DNA of 64,000 bases, taken from assembly GCF_001598055.1 (NCBI RefSeq), contig NZ_CP014845.1:1364001-1428000 (forward strand). Direction: 5' to 3'. The first letter of the stretch is position 1. Each line of letters opens with the position of its first letter. Made by a program: the position numbers and the translations under genes. Positions 8,875 through 17,957 of this stretch are shown here, one piece after another. Below the pieces are notes generated by a model. The model saw only the letters and a program-made list of their open reading frames with translations. It searched no databases and had not been told where the DNA came from. Source of the stretch: Cupriavidus nantongensis (lineage in GTDB: Bacteria > Pseudomonadota > Gammaproteobacteria > Burkholderiales > Burkholderiaceae).

Positions 8875-9840
8875 TCAGCCGGCGGGCTTGGCTCCAGGCC
8901 CGCTGGCGTTGGCGCCAGCGTGGCGTTCAGTCAGGGATGAGGTGGCGTCGGCCACGGCCAGACATCGCCGCAGGAACCGCGCACCTTCGTCGACCCATGC
9001 CTGACAGCTGTCATGGGCCTCTTCCACGCCGTCGCCGCAGGCGCCGGGCATGATCATGGCTTGGGCCGGCACACCGGCCTTGCCCAGGCGCCCGGCGAAG
9101 GCTTCGCCTTCGGCACGCAGCGCGTCGTGTTCGGCCACCTGCACCAGCGTGGGCGGCAGCCCGGCCAGGCGCGAGGCCAGCGCCGGGGCGGCATACGGAT
9201 GCACCGTATCGGCCGGCGTCGGCAGGTAGTCGCGATAGTTGTCGGCCAGCCGGCGCAGCGTTTCCATCGGCACCGTGCCGCCGCCAAAACCCGCGCAGGA
9301 GGCATGCTGCAGGCACGGGTCGGTCACCGGGCGGATCAGCCACTGGCCGCGCGGCTGGGCGGTACCGCGGTCGCGCAGCATCTGCGCCAGCGCGATCGCC
9401 AGGTTGCCGCCGGCTTCCTCGCCCACCAGCGCGAAGCGGGTCTTGTCGACCTTCAGGCGCCGGGCATTGCGCAACACCCATTGCACCGTGCTGTGCGCAT
9501 CCTCGGGCGCTGCCGGGAACGGATGGTCGGGCGCCAGCGAATACGCCGGCGTAACCACCACCGCGGGCACCGTCGTGGCCAGGTCCTGCACCAGGTGGCA
9601 CGCATGTTCCAGGCCGCCGTCGACGAAGCCGCCGGCGTGCAGGTACACCAGCCAGGGCAGCAGCGCGGCGCTGTCGATGCCCGGTGCCGGATAGCCCGGC
9701 GGATAGCACACCCGCACCAGGATCTCGCGGCCGTCGCTGGTCACCGTGTGCTCTGCCACGCGCGCCTGTCCCGGCCCGGCTGCCGCGGGGGCAGTGGCGG
9801 CGCTGGCGGCTGCGGAGCGTTGGCCTGGCTTCTGTGACAT
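8875..9840 (-). CDS. alpha/beta hydrolase fold-3 (HSL family) protein lacking catalytic Ser and His
   Basis: A 321-residue protein started at the ATG at 9840 (MSQKPGQ); an ATG at 9864 is possible. After an Ala-rich N-terminus of about 25 residues it has the HSL-family layout: LVYLHAGGF (oxyanion motif, normally HGGG), TPAYSLAPDHPFPAA, then the elbow at about residue 140. There the normal GDSAGG reads GEEAGG, so the nucleophilic Ser is Glu142. The acid region (VAEHDALRAEGEAFA) is recognisable, but the segment that should supply the catalytic His reads MPGACGDGV. Two of the three triad residues are therefore absent and esterase activity is not expected. It lies between the efflux operon and the divergent LysR gene. 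It may be a binding or regulatory protein. Confidence 0.85.
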   Translation of the reverse strand: MSQKPGQRSAAASAATAPAAAGPGQARVAEHTVTSDGREILVRVCYPPGYPAPGIDSAALLPWLVYLHAGGFVDGGLEHACHLVQDLATTVPAVVVTPAYSLAPDHPFPAAPEDAHSTVQWVLRNARRLKVDKTRFALVGEEAGGNLAIALAQMLRDRGTAQPRGQWLIRPVTDPCLQHASCAGFGGGTVPMETLRRLADNYRDYLPTPADTVHPYAAPALASRLAGLPPTLVQVAEHDALRAEGEAFAGRLGKAGVPAQAMIMPGACGDGVEEAHDSCQAWVDEGARFLRRCLAVADATSSLTERHAGANASGPGAKPAG

Positions 9841-10255
9841 GGCAGCGGCGCACGGCATGGACAATGCGCTTGAGTGTTGCGATGCAACGGATTATGGTGA
9901 TTGACGAGGATGGGATAAAGCGAGAGATCGCCAATGCACTGTTCCGGGATTGGAATAATCGCAAACCGGGCTGTCATGCGTCTGAAAACTGAAATCCCCA
10001 CGCATGACAAGGTCTTGGATTTTGTGATTCACTCCCGCTCTCGGCACGCGCGGCGGTTGGCCAGGCCGTTGCGCGCCCGGCCCGTGGGTGGATTCCCCGC
10101 GGCGCCGGACGCCTGACTGAATTCAGGCCGGCATCGCGCCCAGCCAGCGCGCATCCAGTGCCAGCAGCCGGCAGACTCCCCATCACAACAACACAGGCCG
10201 CGTGCGCCACGAGCGCGGGCGGCACGCCGTTCGGATCTATCGTCGGAACCTCATC
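9841..10255. other. divergent intergenic region, hydrolase-like gene and LysR gene
   Basis: About 415 bp with no convincing gene. It is less GC-rich around 9880-10020 than its neighbours, as expected for a divergent promoter. One inverted repeat, CCAAT (9931-9935) and ATTGG (9949-9953) with a 13-bp spacer, is a weak candidate LysR site. Nothing else supported. Confidence 0.4.
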
Positions 10256-11191
10256 ATGGACCGTCTCGTATCAATGCAGGCATTCACCCGGGTCGTCGAT
10301 GTCGGCAGCTTTGCGCGTGCCGCCGAATCGATGGACCTGCCCAAGGCCACGCTGACCCGCCTGATCCAGAACCTGGAGACCCACCTCGGCGTGAAGCTGC
10401 TGCACCGGACCACGCGCCGCATCAGCGTGACCAACGACGGCGCCGCTTACTACGAGCGTTGCGTGCGCATCCTGGCCGATGTCGAGGAGGCCGAGCAGTC
10501 GCTGACGCGCCAGAACAATTCGCCGCGCGGCACGCTGTCGGTCGACACCACCGCCGGGCTGGCCCAACTGGTGCTGGTGCCGCACCTGCATGAATTCTTC
10601 CAGGCCTATCCGGACCTGAAGCTGGAGCTGACCATCAACGGCAAGCCGATCGACCTGCTGCAGGAAGGCGTCGACGTGGTGCTGCGCGTCGGCATTCCGC
10701 TGAACGAAGCCATGGTGGCCCGCCGCATCGGCCATGTGCAACTGGCGTTCTACGCCTCGCCGATCTACCTGAAGCGCAGCGGCACGCCGCATGACTTGGC
10801 CGAGCTGGCGCAGCACAAGGCGGTCAACTTCCTGTCCAACCGCACCGGCCGGGAAATGCCGTGGCCGCTGGCGCGCGGCACCGAGCGCGGCGAGGTGCTG
10901 CTGCCCTCCGCCATTTCCACCAATGACGCCGATGTCTACCTCGGCTGCGCGCTGGAAGGCCACGGCATCGCGCGCATCTCGCGCGCCATGGCCGAGCCCT
11001 ATGTGGCCAGCGGCCGGCTGGTGGAAATCCTGGCCGACTGGCAGACCGATGAACTGCCGATCTCGGCGATGTATCCGCAGAACCGGCACCTGTCGGCCAA
11101 GGTGCGGGTGTTCGTGAACTGGGCAGCCGAGCTGTTCTCGCGCCATCCGCACTTTGGTGCGGCACAGCAGCCGCTGCCCGTGGCGGCCTGA
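10256..11191 (+). CDS. LysR-family transcriptional regulator
   Basis: A 311-residue LTTR started at ATG 10256 (MDRLVSMQAFTRVV). The N-terminal winged helix-turn-helix covers about residues 1-60, with GSFARAAESMDLPKATLTRLIQNLE as the recognition region. It is followed by the linker helix and a periplasmic-binding-protein-like effector domain (RGTLSVDTTAGLAQLVLVPHL onward). The subgroup resembles CrgA/DsdC-type regulators. It is divergent from the hydrolase-like gene and points away from the efflux operon, so it may control either or both. The effector is unknown. Confidence 0.92.
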   Translation: MDRLVSMQAFTRVVDVGSFARAAESMDLPKATLTRLIQNLETHLGVKLLHRTTRRISVTNDGAAYYERCVRILADVEEAEQSLTRQNNSPRGTLSVDTTAGLAQLVLVPHLHEFFQAYPDLKLELTINGKPIDLLQEGVDVVLRVGIPLNEAMVARRIGHVQLAFYASPIYLKRSGTPHDLAELAQHKAVNFLSNRTGREMPWPLARGTERGEVLLPSAISTNDADVYLGCALEGHGIARISRAMAEPYVASGRLVEILADWQTDELPISAMYPQNRHLSAKVRVFVNWAAELFSRHPHFGAAQQPLPVAA

Positions 11192-11335
11192 GTCGCTAAC
11201 TTGAACGGCCACCCCGCTGGCGCGATCCGCCAGCGGCGCGTGTGCCAGGCGCCATGTAGGACAAAACCGGAAATCGGTTCAGCGGCCGCCGACCTATACT
11301 GTTTCATCCGAAATCACGACAAGAAGAGGATTCCG

Positions 11336-11908
11336 ATGAAACAAGTGCTTCTCCCCCTGGCGGCGTGCATCGCCGCAACCCTGGCACTGGCCGGCTGCGC
11401 CGGCTCCGGCATGACCTCGTCGTCGGCGGCCCAGCCGTCCGCCACCGGCGCCACCAGCGGCGCACGCGCGTCGGCCACGCTGCAGCCCAAGAGCGGCTCC
11501 AACACCGCGGGCACCGTCACCTTCCAGCAGCAGCCCGGCGGCGTGATGATGACCGCCGCGATTACCGGGCTGCCGCCCAATTCGGTCCACGGCTTCCACG
11601 TCCACGAGAAAGGCGACTGCTCCGCGCCTGACGCGATGAGCGCGGGCGGCCATTTCAACCCGACCGGCAAGCCCCACGGGCAGATGACCATGCCGGACCA
11701 CCATGCCGGCGACATGAACAACGTCACCGCCGATGCCAGCGGCAACGTGCGCGTCAGCATGCTGCTGCCGTCGCTGTCGGTGGGCACCGGCACCAACAGC
11801 GTGATCGGCCGCGCGGTGGTGGTGCACAAGGATCCGGACGACTACAAGACGCAGCCCACCGGCAATGCCGGCGGCCGCATTGCCTGCGGCGTGGTGGCCG
11901 CGTCCTGA
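11336..11908 (+). CDS. sodC: Cu/Zn superoxide dismutase, lipoprotein form
   Basis: A 190-residue periplasmic superoxide dismutase. Lipobox ALAGC places the lipidated Cys at residue 21, followed by a Ser/Ala/Thr-rich linker of about 30 residues. Copper and zinc ligands are in place: GFHVHEKGDC, GGHFNPTGKPHG, the HAGDM zinc motif, and the later copper His in AVVVHKDPDDY. The closing GNAGGRIACGVV gives the second disulfide Cys. It converts superoxide to peroxide and oxygen outside the cytoplasm. The start at 11336 is preceded by aagagga. The gene is monocistronic and convergent with the dioxygenase gene downstream. Confidence 0.95.
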   Translation: MKQVLLPLAACIAATLALAGCAGSGMTSSSAAQPSATGATSGARASATLQPKSGSNTAGTVTFQQQPGGVMMTAAITGLPPNSVHGFHVHEKGDCSAPDAMSAGGHFNPTGKPHGQMTMPDHHAGDMNNVTADASGNVRVSMLLPSLSVGTGTNSVIGRAVVVHKDPDDYKTQPTGNAGGRIACGVVAAS

Positions 11909-11923
11909 GCGCAGCACGCTCGG

Positions 11924-11961
11924 CCGGCGGGCCTGGACCACGCGGGTCCGGGCTCGCCGCG
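11924..11961. terminator. imperfect hairpin between convergent sodC and dioxygenase genes
   Basis: Inner stem GGACC/GGGTCC around the loop acgc is extended by imperfect pairing of GGCGGGC with GGGCTCGCC. It lacks a clear U-run on either strand. It may act as a bidirectional stop, judged mainly from its position. Confidence 0.35.
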
Positions 11962-11975
11962 CTGCCGCACCCTCC

Positions 11976-12974
11976 TCAATCCCCCTTGAAGTTCGCATTG
12001 ACCCGCTGGCGCAGGTAATCCCCCGCGCTGATCGGCGGATACTTGCCGCCCGGCCCCGCGATGGTCGCGCCACGGTTGGCCTGGCAGAAGAACGCCATGC
12101 TGTAGCGCGACCCCATGTACTCGCCCGGCGCGGGATTGCGGACGCGATGGAAGTTCGACGGCAGCCGGTCATCGCTCCAGCGCATCAGCATGTCGCCGAT
12201 ATTGCAAGTGATGACGGTCTCGTCCGGCTCGATCGGGGTCCATGCCTGCGCCGCCATCTCCTTGCCCGGGCATACCTGCAGGCCGCCCTGGCCGGGGCGC
12301 TGGAACAACAGCGTCAGGCAGTCGAAGTCCGTATGCGCGCCGGCGCGCCACAGGCCCAGCCCGTCGCGCAGCTCGGGCGGGATCGCGTAGTAGTGCAGCA
12401 GCCGCAGCGTGCTCTGGTAGTCCGGCGCGCGCGGATCGTGCGCCTGCGTGAAAAAGTCGCTGGCAAAGCCCAGCTTGTCGGCAAAGCATGACAGTACCTT
12501 CATGCCGACTTCCCAGCATTGCGCCTCGAAGGCAAGCATGGTGTCGCGGAAGCCTGCCATTTCGTCCTCGCCCGGCCACAGGCCATCCATGTGCGGGCGC
12601 GTGATCTGGTAGGACTCCTTCTGGTCCGGCGTGCCGGTGGAGGGCCGGACCTGCGCGCGGCTTTCCCAGCCGGCGTTGTTGGCCTTCTGCAGCGGGTATT
12701 GCGCCTTCACTTCAACGGGCAGCGCAAAGAAGCGCTCGGTCATGGCAAAGGCATCGTGCACGCTGGCGAGGTCGATGCCGTGGTTGGCGAGCTGGAAGAA
12801 GCCGACGTCGATCGATGCCTGCCACAGCGCGTCGGCAATCTGCGGCTTGCGCCGCGCGTAGTCGGACAGGTCGATGCGGCGGATCTCGCGCTGGCGGGTT
12901 TCGGAGCCGAACGCGCCCATGCGCGATTCGCGGCGGAGTTCGTCCAGGGTGCAGGCTTGGTCTGGCTGGGTCAT
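11976..12974 (-). CDS. 2-oxoglutarate/Fe(II) dioxygenase, isopenicillin N synthase family
   Basis: A 332-residue protein started at ATG 12974 (MTQPDQACTLDELR). It has the two-part family layout: a DIOX_N domain (about residues 30-140, with IDLSDYARR and VGFFQLANHGID) and the 2OG-Fe(II) core. Iron ligands are seen in AHTDFDCLTLLF (His-x-Asp) and SNFHRVRNP (distal His). The 2OG-binding Arg is in SRYSMAFF. Members oxidise small molecules, often nucleobase or amino-acid-derived compounds. The substrate here is unknown and the gene stands alone, convergent with sodC. Confidence 0.88.
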   Translation of the reverse strand: MTQPDQACTLDELRRESRMGAFGSETRQREIRRIDLSDYARRKPQIADALWQASIDVGFFQLANHGIDLASVHDAFAMTERFFALPVEVKAQYPLQKANNAGWESRAQVRPSTGTPDQKESYQITRPHMDGLWPGEDEMAGFRDTMLAFEAQCWEVGMKVLSCFADKLGFASDFFTQAHDPRAPDYQSTLRLLHYYAIPPELRDGLGLWRAGAHTDFDCLTLLFQRPGQGGLQVCPGKEMAAQAWTPIEPDETVITCNIGDMLMRWSDDRLPSNFHRVRNPAPGEYMGSRYSMAFFCQANRGATIAGPGGKYPPISAGDYLRQRVNANFKGD

Positions 12975-13396
12975 GGCATTCCTCGTGGCAAGCGGGTCAG
13001 GGGACTTGCCCCGCGCCGGCCCAGGCATGGCCGCCAACGACAATGCGCGCCGGGACAGCGCGCTCCTGAGGCCGACGGTGCCAGCCTGCGCAACGGCGCG
13101 GGGCACGGACTTCAAGAGCAATTCCCGGCCAGCCCGCATGCGCATCGATCTGGCACGCGGCTGGTGAACGCTTCTACTCTTGCCGCCGCTCATGCAGGTT
13201 CCGGGCCAGCGCCGTACCTCGAAGACTCAACGGTTTTTGCGCTGCCGTGCTACGCCATGGCGCACGCCAGGGCGCAGTCTGGTGCATGGCGCAGCCGCTT
13301 GCGCCCGCCCGAATCGCGACGCACCCGACTGGGCATGGCAACATGGCGCCATTGCCGCAACCACGGGGCCCCGCAACCGGGCCGTCCCGACGCCCA
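12975..13396. other. divergent intergenic region, no gene seen
   Basis: About 420 bp between the divergently read dioxygenase and phospholipase-D-like genes. It is GC-rich throughout. Frames crossing it show no recognisable protein signature. It must carry both promoters, but none could be picked out with confidence. Confidence 0.4.
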
Positions 13397-14974
13397 ATGC
13401 CATTGCCGACCCACGCCGCATTCGCCCCCCAGCGCCGCCTGCGCGCCAGTTCGCTGATGCTGTGCTGCGCCGCCCTGCTTGGCGGCTGCGCGCTGCCGCC
13501 GCTGAATCCCCGCACCGAATCCGCTGCGCTGACGCCGGCCGAAGCCCAAGCCACGCCGCTGGGCCAGGCGCTGGCCGGCGCAGTGGCACAGCACCCGGGA
13601 TTGAGCGGCATCCACCCGCTGGAGAACGCCTACGCCGCCTTTGCCGCGCGCGTGCAACTGGCGCGCACCGCGCAGCGCACGCTCGACGTGCAGTACTACA
13701 TCTGGCGCGACGACCTGACCGGCACGCTGCTGCTCGAGGCCCTGCACGAGGCCGCCGATCGCGGCGTGCGCGTACGCCTGCTGCTCGATGACAACGGCAT
13801 TGCCGGCATGGACGAACTGCTGGCCGCGATGGACGCGCACCCGCAGGTCGAGGTGCGCATCTTTAACCCGTTCGTGATCCGCCACCCCAAGGCGCTCAAC
13901 TTCCTGACCGATTTCCGGCGCCTGAACCGGCGCATGCACAACAAGTCGTTCACCGCCGATGGCGTCGCCACCATCATCGGCGGGCGCAATGTCGGCGACG
14001 AATACTTCGGCGCCACCGACGGCGTGCTGTTCGCCGACCTCGACGTGATTGCAGTCGGTCCGGCGGCCGGCGACGTGGCGCAGGATTTCGACCGCTACTG
14101 GTCCAGCGCGTCGGCCTACCCGGTCGACCGGCTGCTGCCGCCGGTCAGCGTGGAGCGGCTGCAGGCGCTGGTCGGACACGCGCGCGAGGTCGAGCGCAAC
14201 CCGGCCGCGGCGGCCTACCTGGCCGCGGTGCGCGAACTGCCCGACGTGCAGCGGATGCTCGACGGCACGCTGCAGTTCCAGTGGGCCAGCACGCGCATGG
14301 TCAGCGACAATCCCGCCAAGGCGCTGGGCGAAGCCTCGCGCAGCACGCTGGTGGCGCACCAGCTGCGCGAGATCCTGGGCGAGCCGCAGCGCGAGCTCGA
14401 CCTGGTCTCGCCCTACTTCGTGCCTTCGACCGGCGGCACGTCCTATTTCGCCGATATGGCCAGGCGCGGCGTCGCGGTACGCGTGCTGACCAATGCGCTG
14501 GAGGCCACCGACGTGGCCGCCGTGCATTCGGGCTATGCCAAGCGGCGCAAGGCCCTGCTCGAGGCCGGCGTGGACCTGTACGAGCTGCGCCGCGCGGCCG
14601 CGCCGCGCAAGAAGGAGGAGCGCGCCGGCCCCTTCGGCAGCTCGGGCTCCAGCCTGCACGCCAAGACCTTTGCGGTCGATGGCAGCCGGGTCTTCGTGGG
14701 CTCGTTCAATTTCGATCCGCGTTCGGCCATGCTCAACACCGAACTCGGCTTTATTATCGACAGCCCCGCGCTGGCGGGCCGGATCGAATCCACCTTCGCC
14801 AGCGTGGTCCCGCAGGCGGCCTACCAGGTCAAGCTGGACGAGACCGGCCAGCTCTACTGGCTGGAACGGCGCGGCGATGAGGTGATCCGCCACGATACCG
14901 AGCCGAACACCAGCTGGTGGCGTCGTCTCGGCATCTGGTTCCTGTCGATCCTGCCGATCGAGTCGATGCTGTAG
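13397..14974 (+). CDS. phospholipase D family lipoprotein (ClsC-like)
   Basis: A 525-residue protein started at ATG 13397. A signal with lipobox LLGGC gives a lipidated Cys at residue 31. Two HKD motifs, the hallmark of the PLD superfamily, are intact: HNKSFTADG in the first half and HAKTFAVDG in the second. Each is followed by a Gly/Asn-rich turn (IIGGRNVGDEY, FVGSFNFDPRS). The close is typical of periplasm-facing cardiolipin synthase C-like proteins (DETGQLYWLE, then a hydrophobic tail IWFLSILPIE). It probably transfers phosphatidyl groups between phospholipids at the envelope. It has no partner gene nearby such as ymdB. Upstream ATGs extend into poorly coding sequence. Confidence 0.88.
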   Translation: MPLPTHAAFAPQRRLRASSLMLCCAALLGGCALPPLNPRTESAALTPAEAQATPLGQALAGAVAQHPGLSGIHPLENAYAAFAARVQLARTAQRTLDVQYYIWRDDLTGTLLLEALHEAADRGVRVRLLLDDNGIAGMDELLAAMDAHPQVEVRIFNPFVIRHPKALNFLTDFRRLNRRMHNKSFTADGVATIIGGRNVGDEYFGATDGVLFADLDVIAVGPAAGDVAQDFDRYWSSASAYPVDRLLPPVSVERLQALVGHAREVERNPAAAAYLAAVRELPDVQRMLDGTLQFQWASTRMVSDNPAKALGEASRSTLVAHQLREILGEPQRELDLVSPYFVPSTGGTSYFADMARRGVAVRVLTNALEATDVAAVHSGYAKRRKALLEAGVDLYELRRAAAPRKKEERAGPFGSSGSSLHAKTFAVDGSRVFVGSFNFDPRSAMLNTELGFIIDSPALAGRIESTFASVVPQAAYQVKLDETGQLYWLERRGDEVIRHDTEPNTSWWRRLGIWFLSILPIESML

Positions 14975-14999
14975 CTGCGCGCTGACTCAGTTCCGGCGC

Positions 15000-15263
15000 T
15001 CAGATCTGGTCGATCAGGCTGCGCACCACGTCGGCCAGCCGGCCGGCGCGCTGGCGCCCTTTCGCGTCCAGCCCCATGCCGCTGCCGCCGGCCAGCGCCT
15101 TCAGGCCAAACAGCGCATCGCCCACGTCGCGCCAGGCCGGGAAATCGGCGTGCAGCTTTTCCAGTGCGGCGGCGCCCGCCGCCACCTGGGCGGGCGCGGG
15201 CACGTTGCCGGCCGCCAGGTCTTCGAGCGCCATGGCGGCGTCGACCAGGCCTTTGCGATTCAT
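15000..15263 (-). CDS. small hypothetical protein, 87 residues
   Basis: Started at ATG 15263 (MNRKGLVDAAMALEDL) because an excellent ribosome site, ccgggGAG on this strand, lies just before it. The product is mostly helical and Ala-rich, without signal or membrane segment. LEKLHADFPAWRDVGDALFGLKALAGG and a basic stretch AKGRQRAGRLADVVRSLIDQI close it. No known domain recognised. It is convergent with the phospholipase-D gene (25-bp gap) and lies 124 bp from the start side of the M20 peptidase gene end. Confidence 0.6.
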   Translation of the reverse strand: MNRKGLVDAAMALEDLAAGNVPAPAQVAAGAAALEKLHADFPAWRDVGDALFGLKALAGGSGMGLDAKGRQRAGRLADVVRSLIDQI

Positions 15264-15387
15264 CTGCTGTCTCCCCGGAAGCTCTTTTGTCATGGCCGCC
15301 AGGCAGGCGGCCATGACACTGTAGCAGGCCTGCGGCTGGCCTTTGCCGGGATGGGGGAAAGCCCGGGGGCGGGCTTGGGGCGGAGGC

Positions 15388-16647
15388 TCAGTTGCGGCCA
15401 ATATCCTGCAGAATCCGCGTCATCAGGTACAGGCGCGGCACGATCGAATCCAGTTCGATGTATTCGTCGCGCGCGTGGTAGCCGAAGCCCGCCAGCCCGA
15501 AGCTCTCCACCACCGCGGGCTTGCCCGAGCGGGCGGCGTAGCTGGCGTCGGTAGCGCCGCCGGTGCCTTCGGCCAGCGCCAGCGTGCGGCCATCCAGTTC
15601 GGCATAGATTTCCTGCGCGCGCTTGGCGAGGGCGCGGCCGCGCGCATCGGCCACGAACGGCGGACGGCCCTCTTCCATCGTCACCGTGGTGTGCGTGTCG
15701 GGCACCAGCTGGCTGGTCTTGACCTTGTCCTGCAGCGCCACCTTCAGCTTCTCGGCGGCACCGGCTGCCGTGGTACGCACGTCGCCATAGGCCACGGCGC
15801 TTTCAGGGATCTGGTTGCGCACCGTGCCGGCCTGGGCCTGGGTCCAGTTCAGTTGCGAGCCCGGCACCAGGCTGGCCGCGTCGCGCGTCTGCTGCAGCTG
15901 GTGGGCCAGTTCGATCAGCGCATTGCGGCCGCGCTCGGGCGCGGCGCCGGCGTGGGAGGCGCGGCCCTTGACCTGCATGGTGGCGGTGGCGGTGCCGGAG
16001 GCGCCCAGCAGCAGCGCCTCGGCCTTGACCACATCCTTGGCCGCGGTGGGCTCGCACGACAGCACCACGTCATGCTGCGCCGCCAGCGTGGCGATGGTTT
16101 CGGCCGAACCGACCGAGCCGACCTCCTCGTCCGGGTTGAACAGCACCGTGATCTGCGCGTAGTCGCGCCAGCCCTGCTGCTTCAGGATCTCGAGCGAATG
16201 CAGGATCACGGCGATGCCGCCCTTGTCGTCGGCGATGCCGGGGCCATAGAGCCGGTTGCCTTCCTCGCGGATCGGCTGCGTGGCCAGCGTGTTGTCGGGG
16301 TATACGGTGTCGAGGTGGGCAATCAGCATGACGCGGCGCTTGCCGGTGCCGGTGAAGGTGGCCTTGACCATGGTGCCCGGGCCCTTGGTGACGGGCAGGC
16401 GCTCGACCTTGGCACCGAGCGCCTGCAGGCGCTTCTCGGTATAGCTGGCCATCTGCGCCAGCCCCTTGGCATTGGCGCTGCCGGATTCGATCGACACCAT
16501 CTCCTTGAGCGACTGCACGACCCTGGGCTGCGCAGCCTGCGCGGCGGACAGCAGCGCGGCATCGGGCTGCGCGGCAATGGCCGGCATGGCGGTCCCGGCA
16601 AGCGTCAGGGCAGCGGCAATGGCAACGTGGCGGACGGAAAACGGCAT
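15388..16647 (-). CDS. M20 family zinc peptidase, exported (carboxypeptidase G2-like)
   Basis: A 419-residue protein started at ATG 16647, with a Sec signal ending about AIAAQ (residue 26). Binuclear zinc ligands of the M20 family are visible: AHLDTVYPD (His), GPGIADDKGG (bridging Asp), NPDEEVGS (catalytic Glu and ligand Glu), LSCEPT (Glu) and the C-terminal FGYHARDEYIE (His). The dimerisation lid carries KGRASHAGAAPERGRNA. It resembles glutamate carboxypeptidases that cleave C-terminal Glu from folates or peptides in the periplasm; the exact substrate is inferred. It is divergent from the AraC regulator, with a 182-bp shared promoter region. Confidence 0.9.
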   Translation of the reverse strand: MPFSVRHVAIAAALTLAGTAMPAIAAQPDAALLSAAQAAQPRVVQSLKEMVSIESGSANAKGLAQMASYTEKRLQALGAKVERLPVTKGPGTMVKATFTGTGKRRVMLIAHLDTVYPDNTLATQPIREEGNRLYGPGIADDKGGIAVILHSLEILKQQGWRDYAQITVLFNPDEEVGSVGSAETIATLAAQHDVVLSCEPTAAKDVVKAEALLLGASGTATATMQVKGRASHAGAAPERGRNALIELAHQLQQTRDAASLVPGSQLNWTQAQAGTVRNQIPESAVAYGDVRTTAAGAAEKLKVALQDKVKTSQLVPDTHTTVTMEEGRPPFVADARGRALAKRAQEIYAELDGRTLALAEGTGGATDASYAARSGKPAVVESFGLAGFGYHARDEYIELDSIVPRLYLMTRILQDIGRN

Positions 16648-16829
16648 GGAATCTCCTCGGTATGGTCTTGTTGGGGTGCCGCGGTCCTGGCCAATCGCCA
16701 CGGCACAACGGCACGATGCTAGTCCTTGCCAGCCACTATGGGGAGGTTCAATATCGCCAATCCGGATGCCGATCCCGCCACGGCGTTCCGCCGCCCCGCC
16801 ATCTCCAACCCTTCGGACCGCCCCAAGGC

Positions 16830-17939
16830 ATGACCGCCCCCGCCGCCCCCACCGCCCCCACCGCCCCCATCGCGCCATCGTCCCAGAACGTCCCCCTGCA
16901 CGTGCGCCTGCTGTGGCTGCCGCAAGCCATGCCCGGCAGCCTGTTCACCACGCTCGACGTGCTGCGCACGGTGGCGGGCGTGGCCAGCCTGCAGCACCCC
17001 GGTGCCGCGCCGACGCTGAGCTGGCAACTGTGCCGCGCCAACGGCCGCACACTGGCCACGGAGCTGCCGGGCTTGGTATCGTCGACGCGGCGCGCACGCG
17101 TACCGGGCAGCCGCACGCTGCTGGTCATTCCCGCGCTGCTGGCCAGCAATGCGCCGGAACTGGGCGAACTGGTGCAGCGCGATGCCGCGGCGCTGCGGCT
17201 GGTGGAGCGCCATGCGCGCGCCGGCGGCTGGATTGCCGCGTGCGCGTCAGGGATGGTGCTGCCGCTGCAGCTGGGCCTGCTCGATGGCGCCAGCGTGGGC
17301 GCGCCGTGGATGTTCCAGAGCTGGATGGCGCGCCAGTATCCGCATTGCGACCTGGCCAGCGACGCGGCCATGAGCGTGCACGGGCAGGTGTTTTCGTGCG
17401 TGGCGCCCGCGCTGCAGGTGGAGTTCATGCTGCGCGTGCTGGGCCATCTGCACGACCCCGACCTGGCGCAGGCGGCGTCGCGGCTGATGCTGTTCCAGCC
17501 CGAGCGCCAGCGCAGCGTGCCGGCGCTGGTGTCGCAACGCTGGCTCGGCCGCACCGCCGACAGCCCGGTCTACCGCGCCATCCAATGGCTGCGCGAGCAT
17601 GTGTCCGAGCCCTACCGTCTGGCCGCGGTAGCGCAGGCGGCGGCGGTCAGCGAACGCACGCTGCTGCGGCATTTCGGCCAGGTCACCGGCATGACACCGC
17701 TGGACTACCTGCACACGCTGCGCGTGGAGCGTGCCCGCATGCTGCTGGAAGTCACGCTGCACGGCACCCATGCCATTGCCGAGGCCTGCGGCTACAGCGA
17801 CGCCGCGGCGTTCCGCCGGCTGTTCCAGCGTGCCACCGGCATGTCGATGTCGGACTACCGCGCCCGCTTCGCGCTGCGGGCGCGGCGGCGCTACTGGCGC
17901 ATGGAAGATACCGCTGCAAAGCGCGCCGCGCACCGATAG
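16830..17939 (+). CDS. GlxA-type AraC regulator (DJ-1/PfpI-like plus HTH)
   Basis: A 369-residue regulator started at ATG 16830. Its first residues are a TAP repeat encoded by four tandem copies of a 9-bp unit. Residues about 25-200 form a class-I glutamine-amidotransferase-like (DJ-1/PfpI) sensor domain, with GGWIAACASGMVLPLQLGLLDG around the nucleophile-elbow Cys. Residues about 250-355 are two AraC helix-turn-helix motifs (LAAVAQAAAVSERTLLRHFGQVTGMTP and IAEACGYSDAAAFRRLFQRATG). It is divergent from the M20 peptidase gene, its likeliest target. The ligand is unknown. Confidence 0.92.
   Translation: MTAPAAPTAPTAPIAPSSQNVPLHVRLLWLPQAMPGSLFTTLDVLRTVAGVASLQHPGAAPTLSWQLCRANGRTLATELPGLVSSTRRARVPGSRTLLVIPALLASNAPELGELVQRDAAALRLVERHARAGGWIAACASGMVLPLQLGLLDGASVGAPWMFQSWMARQYPHCDLASDAAMSVHGQVFSCVAPALQVEFMLRVLGHLHDPDLAQAASRLMLFQPERQRSVPALVSQRWLGRTADSPVYRAIQWLREHVSEPYRLAAVAQAAAVSERTLLRHFGQVTGMTPLDYLHTLRVERARMLLEVTLHGTHAIAEACGYSDAAAFRRLFQRATGMSMSDYRARFALRARRRYWRMEDTAAKRAAHR
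16833..16868. repeat. four tandem copies of a 9-bp unit within the AraC gene
   Basis: Unit accgccccc (second copy gccgccccc) repeats in frame and encodes Thr/Ala-Ala-Pro. Copy-number change would lengthen or shorten the N-terminal tail of the regulator by three residues without a frameshift. Confidence 0.8.
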
Positions 17940-17957
17940 CCGGTCCCGTGCCCGCGC

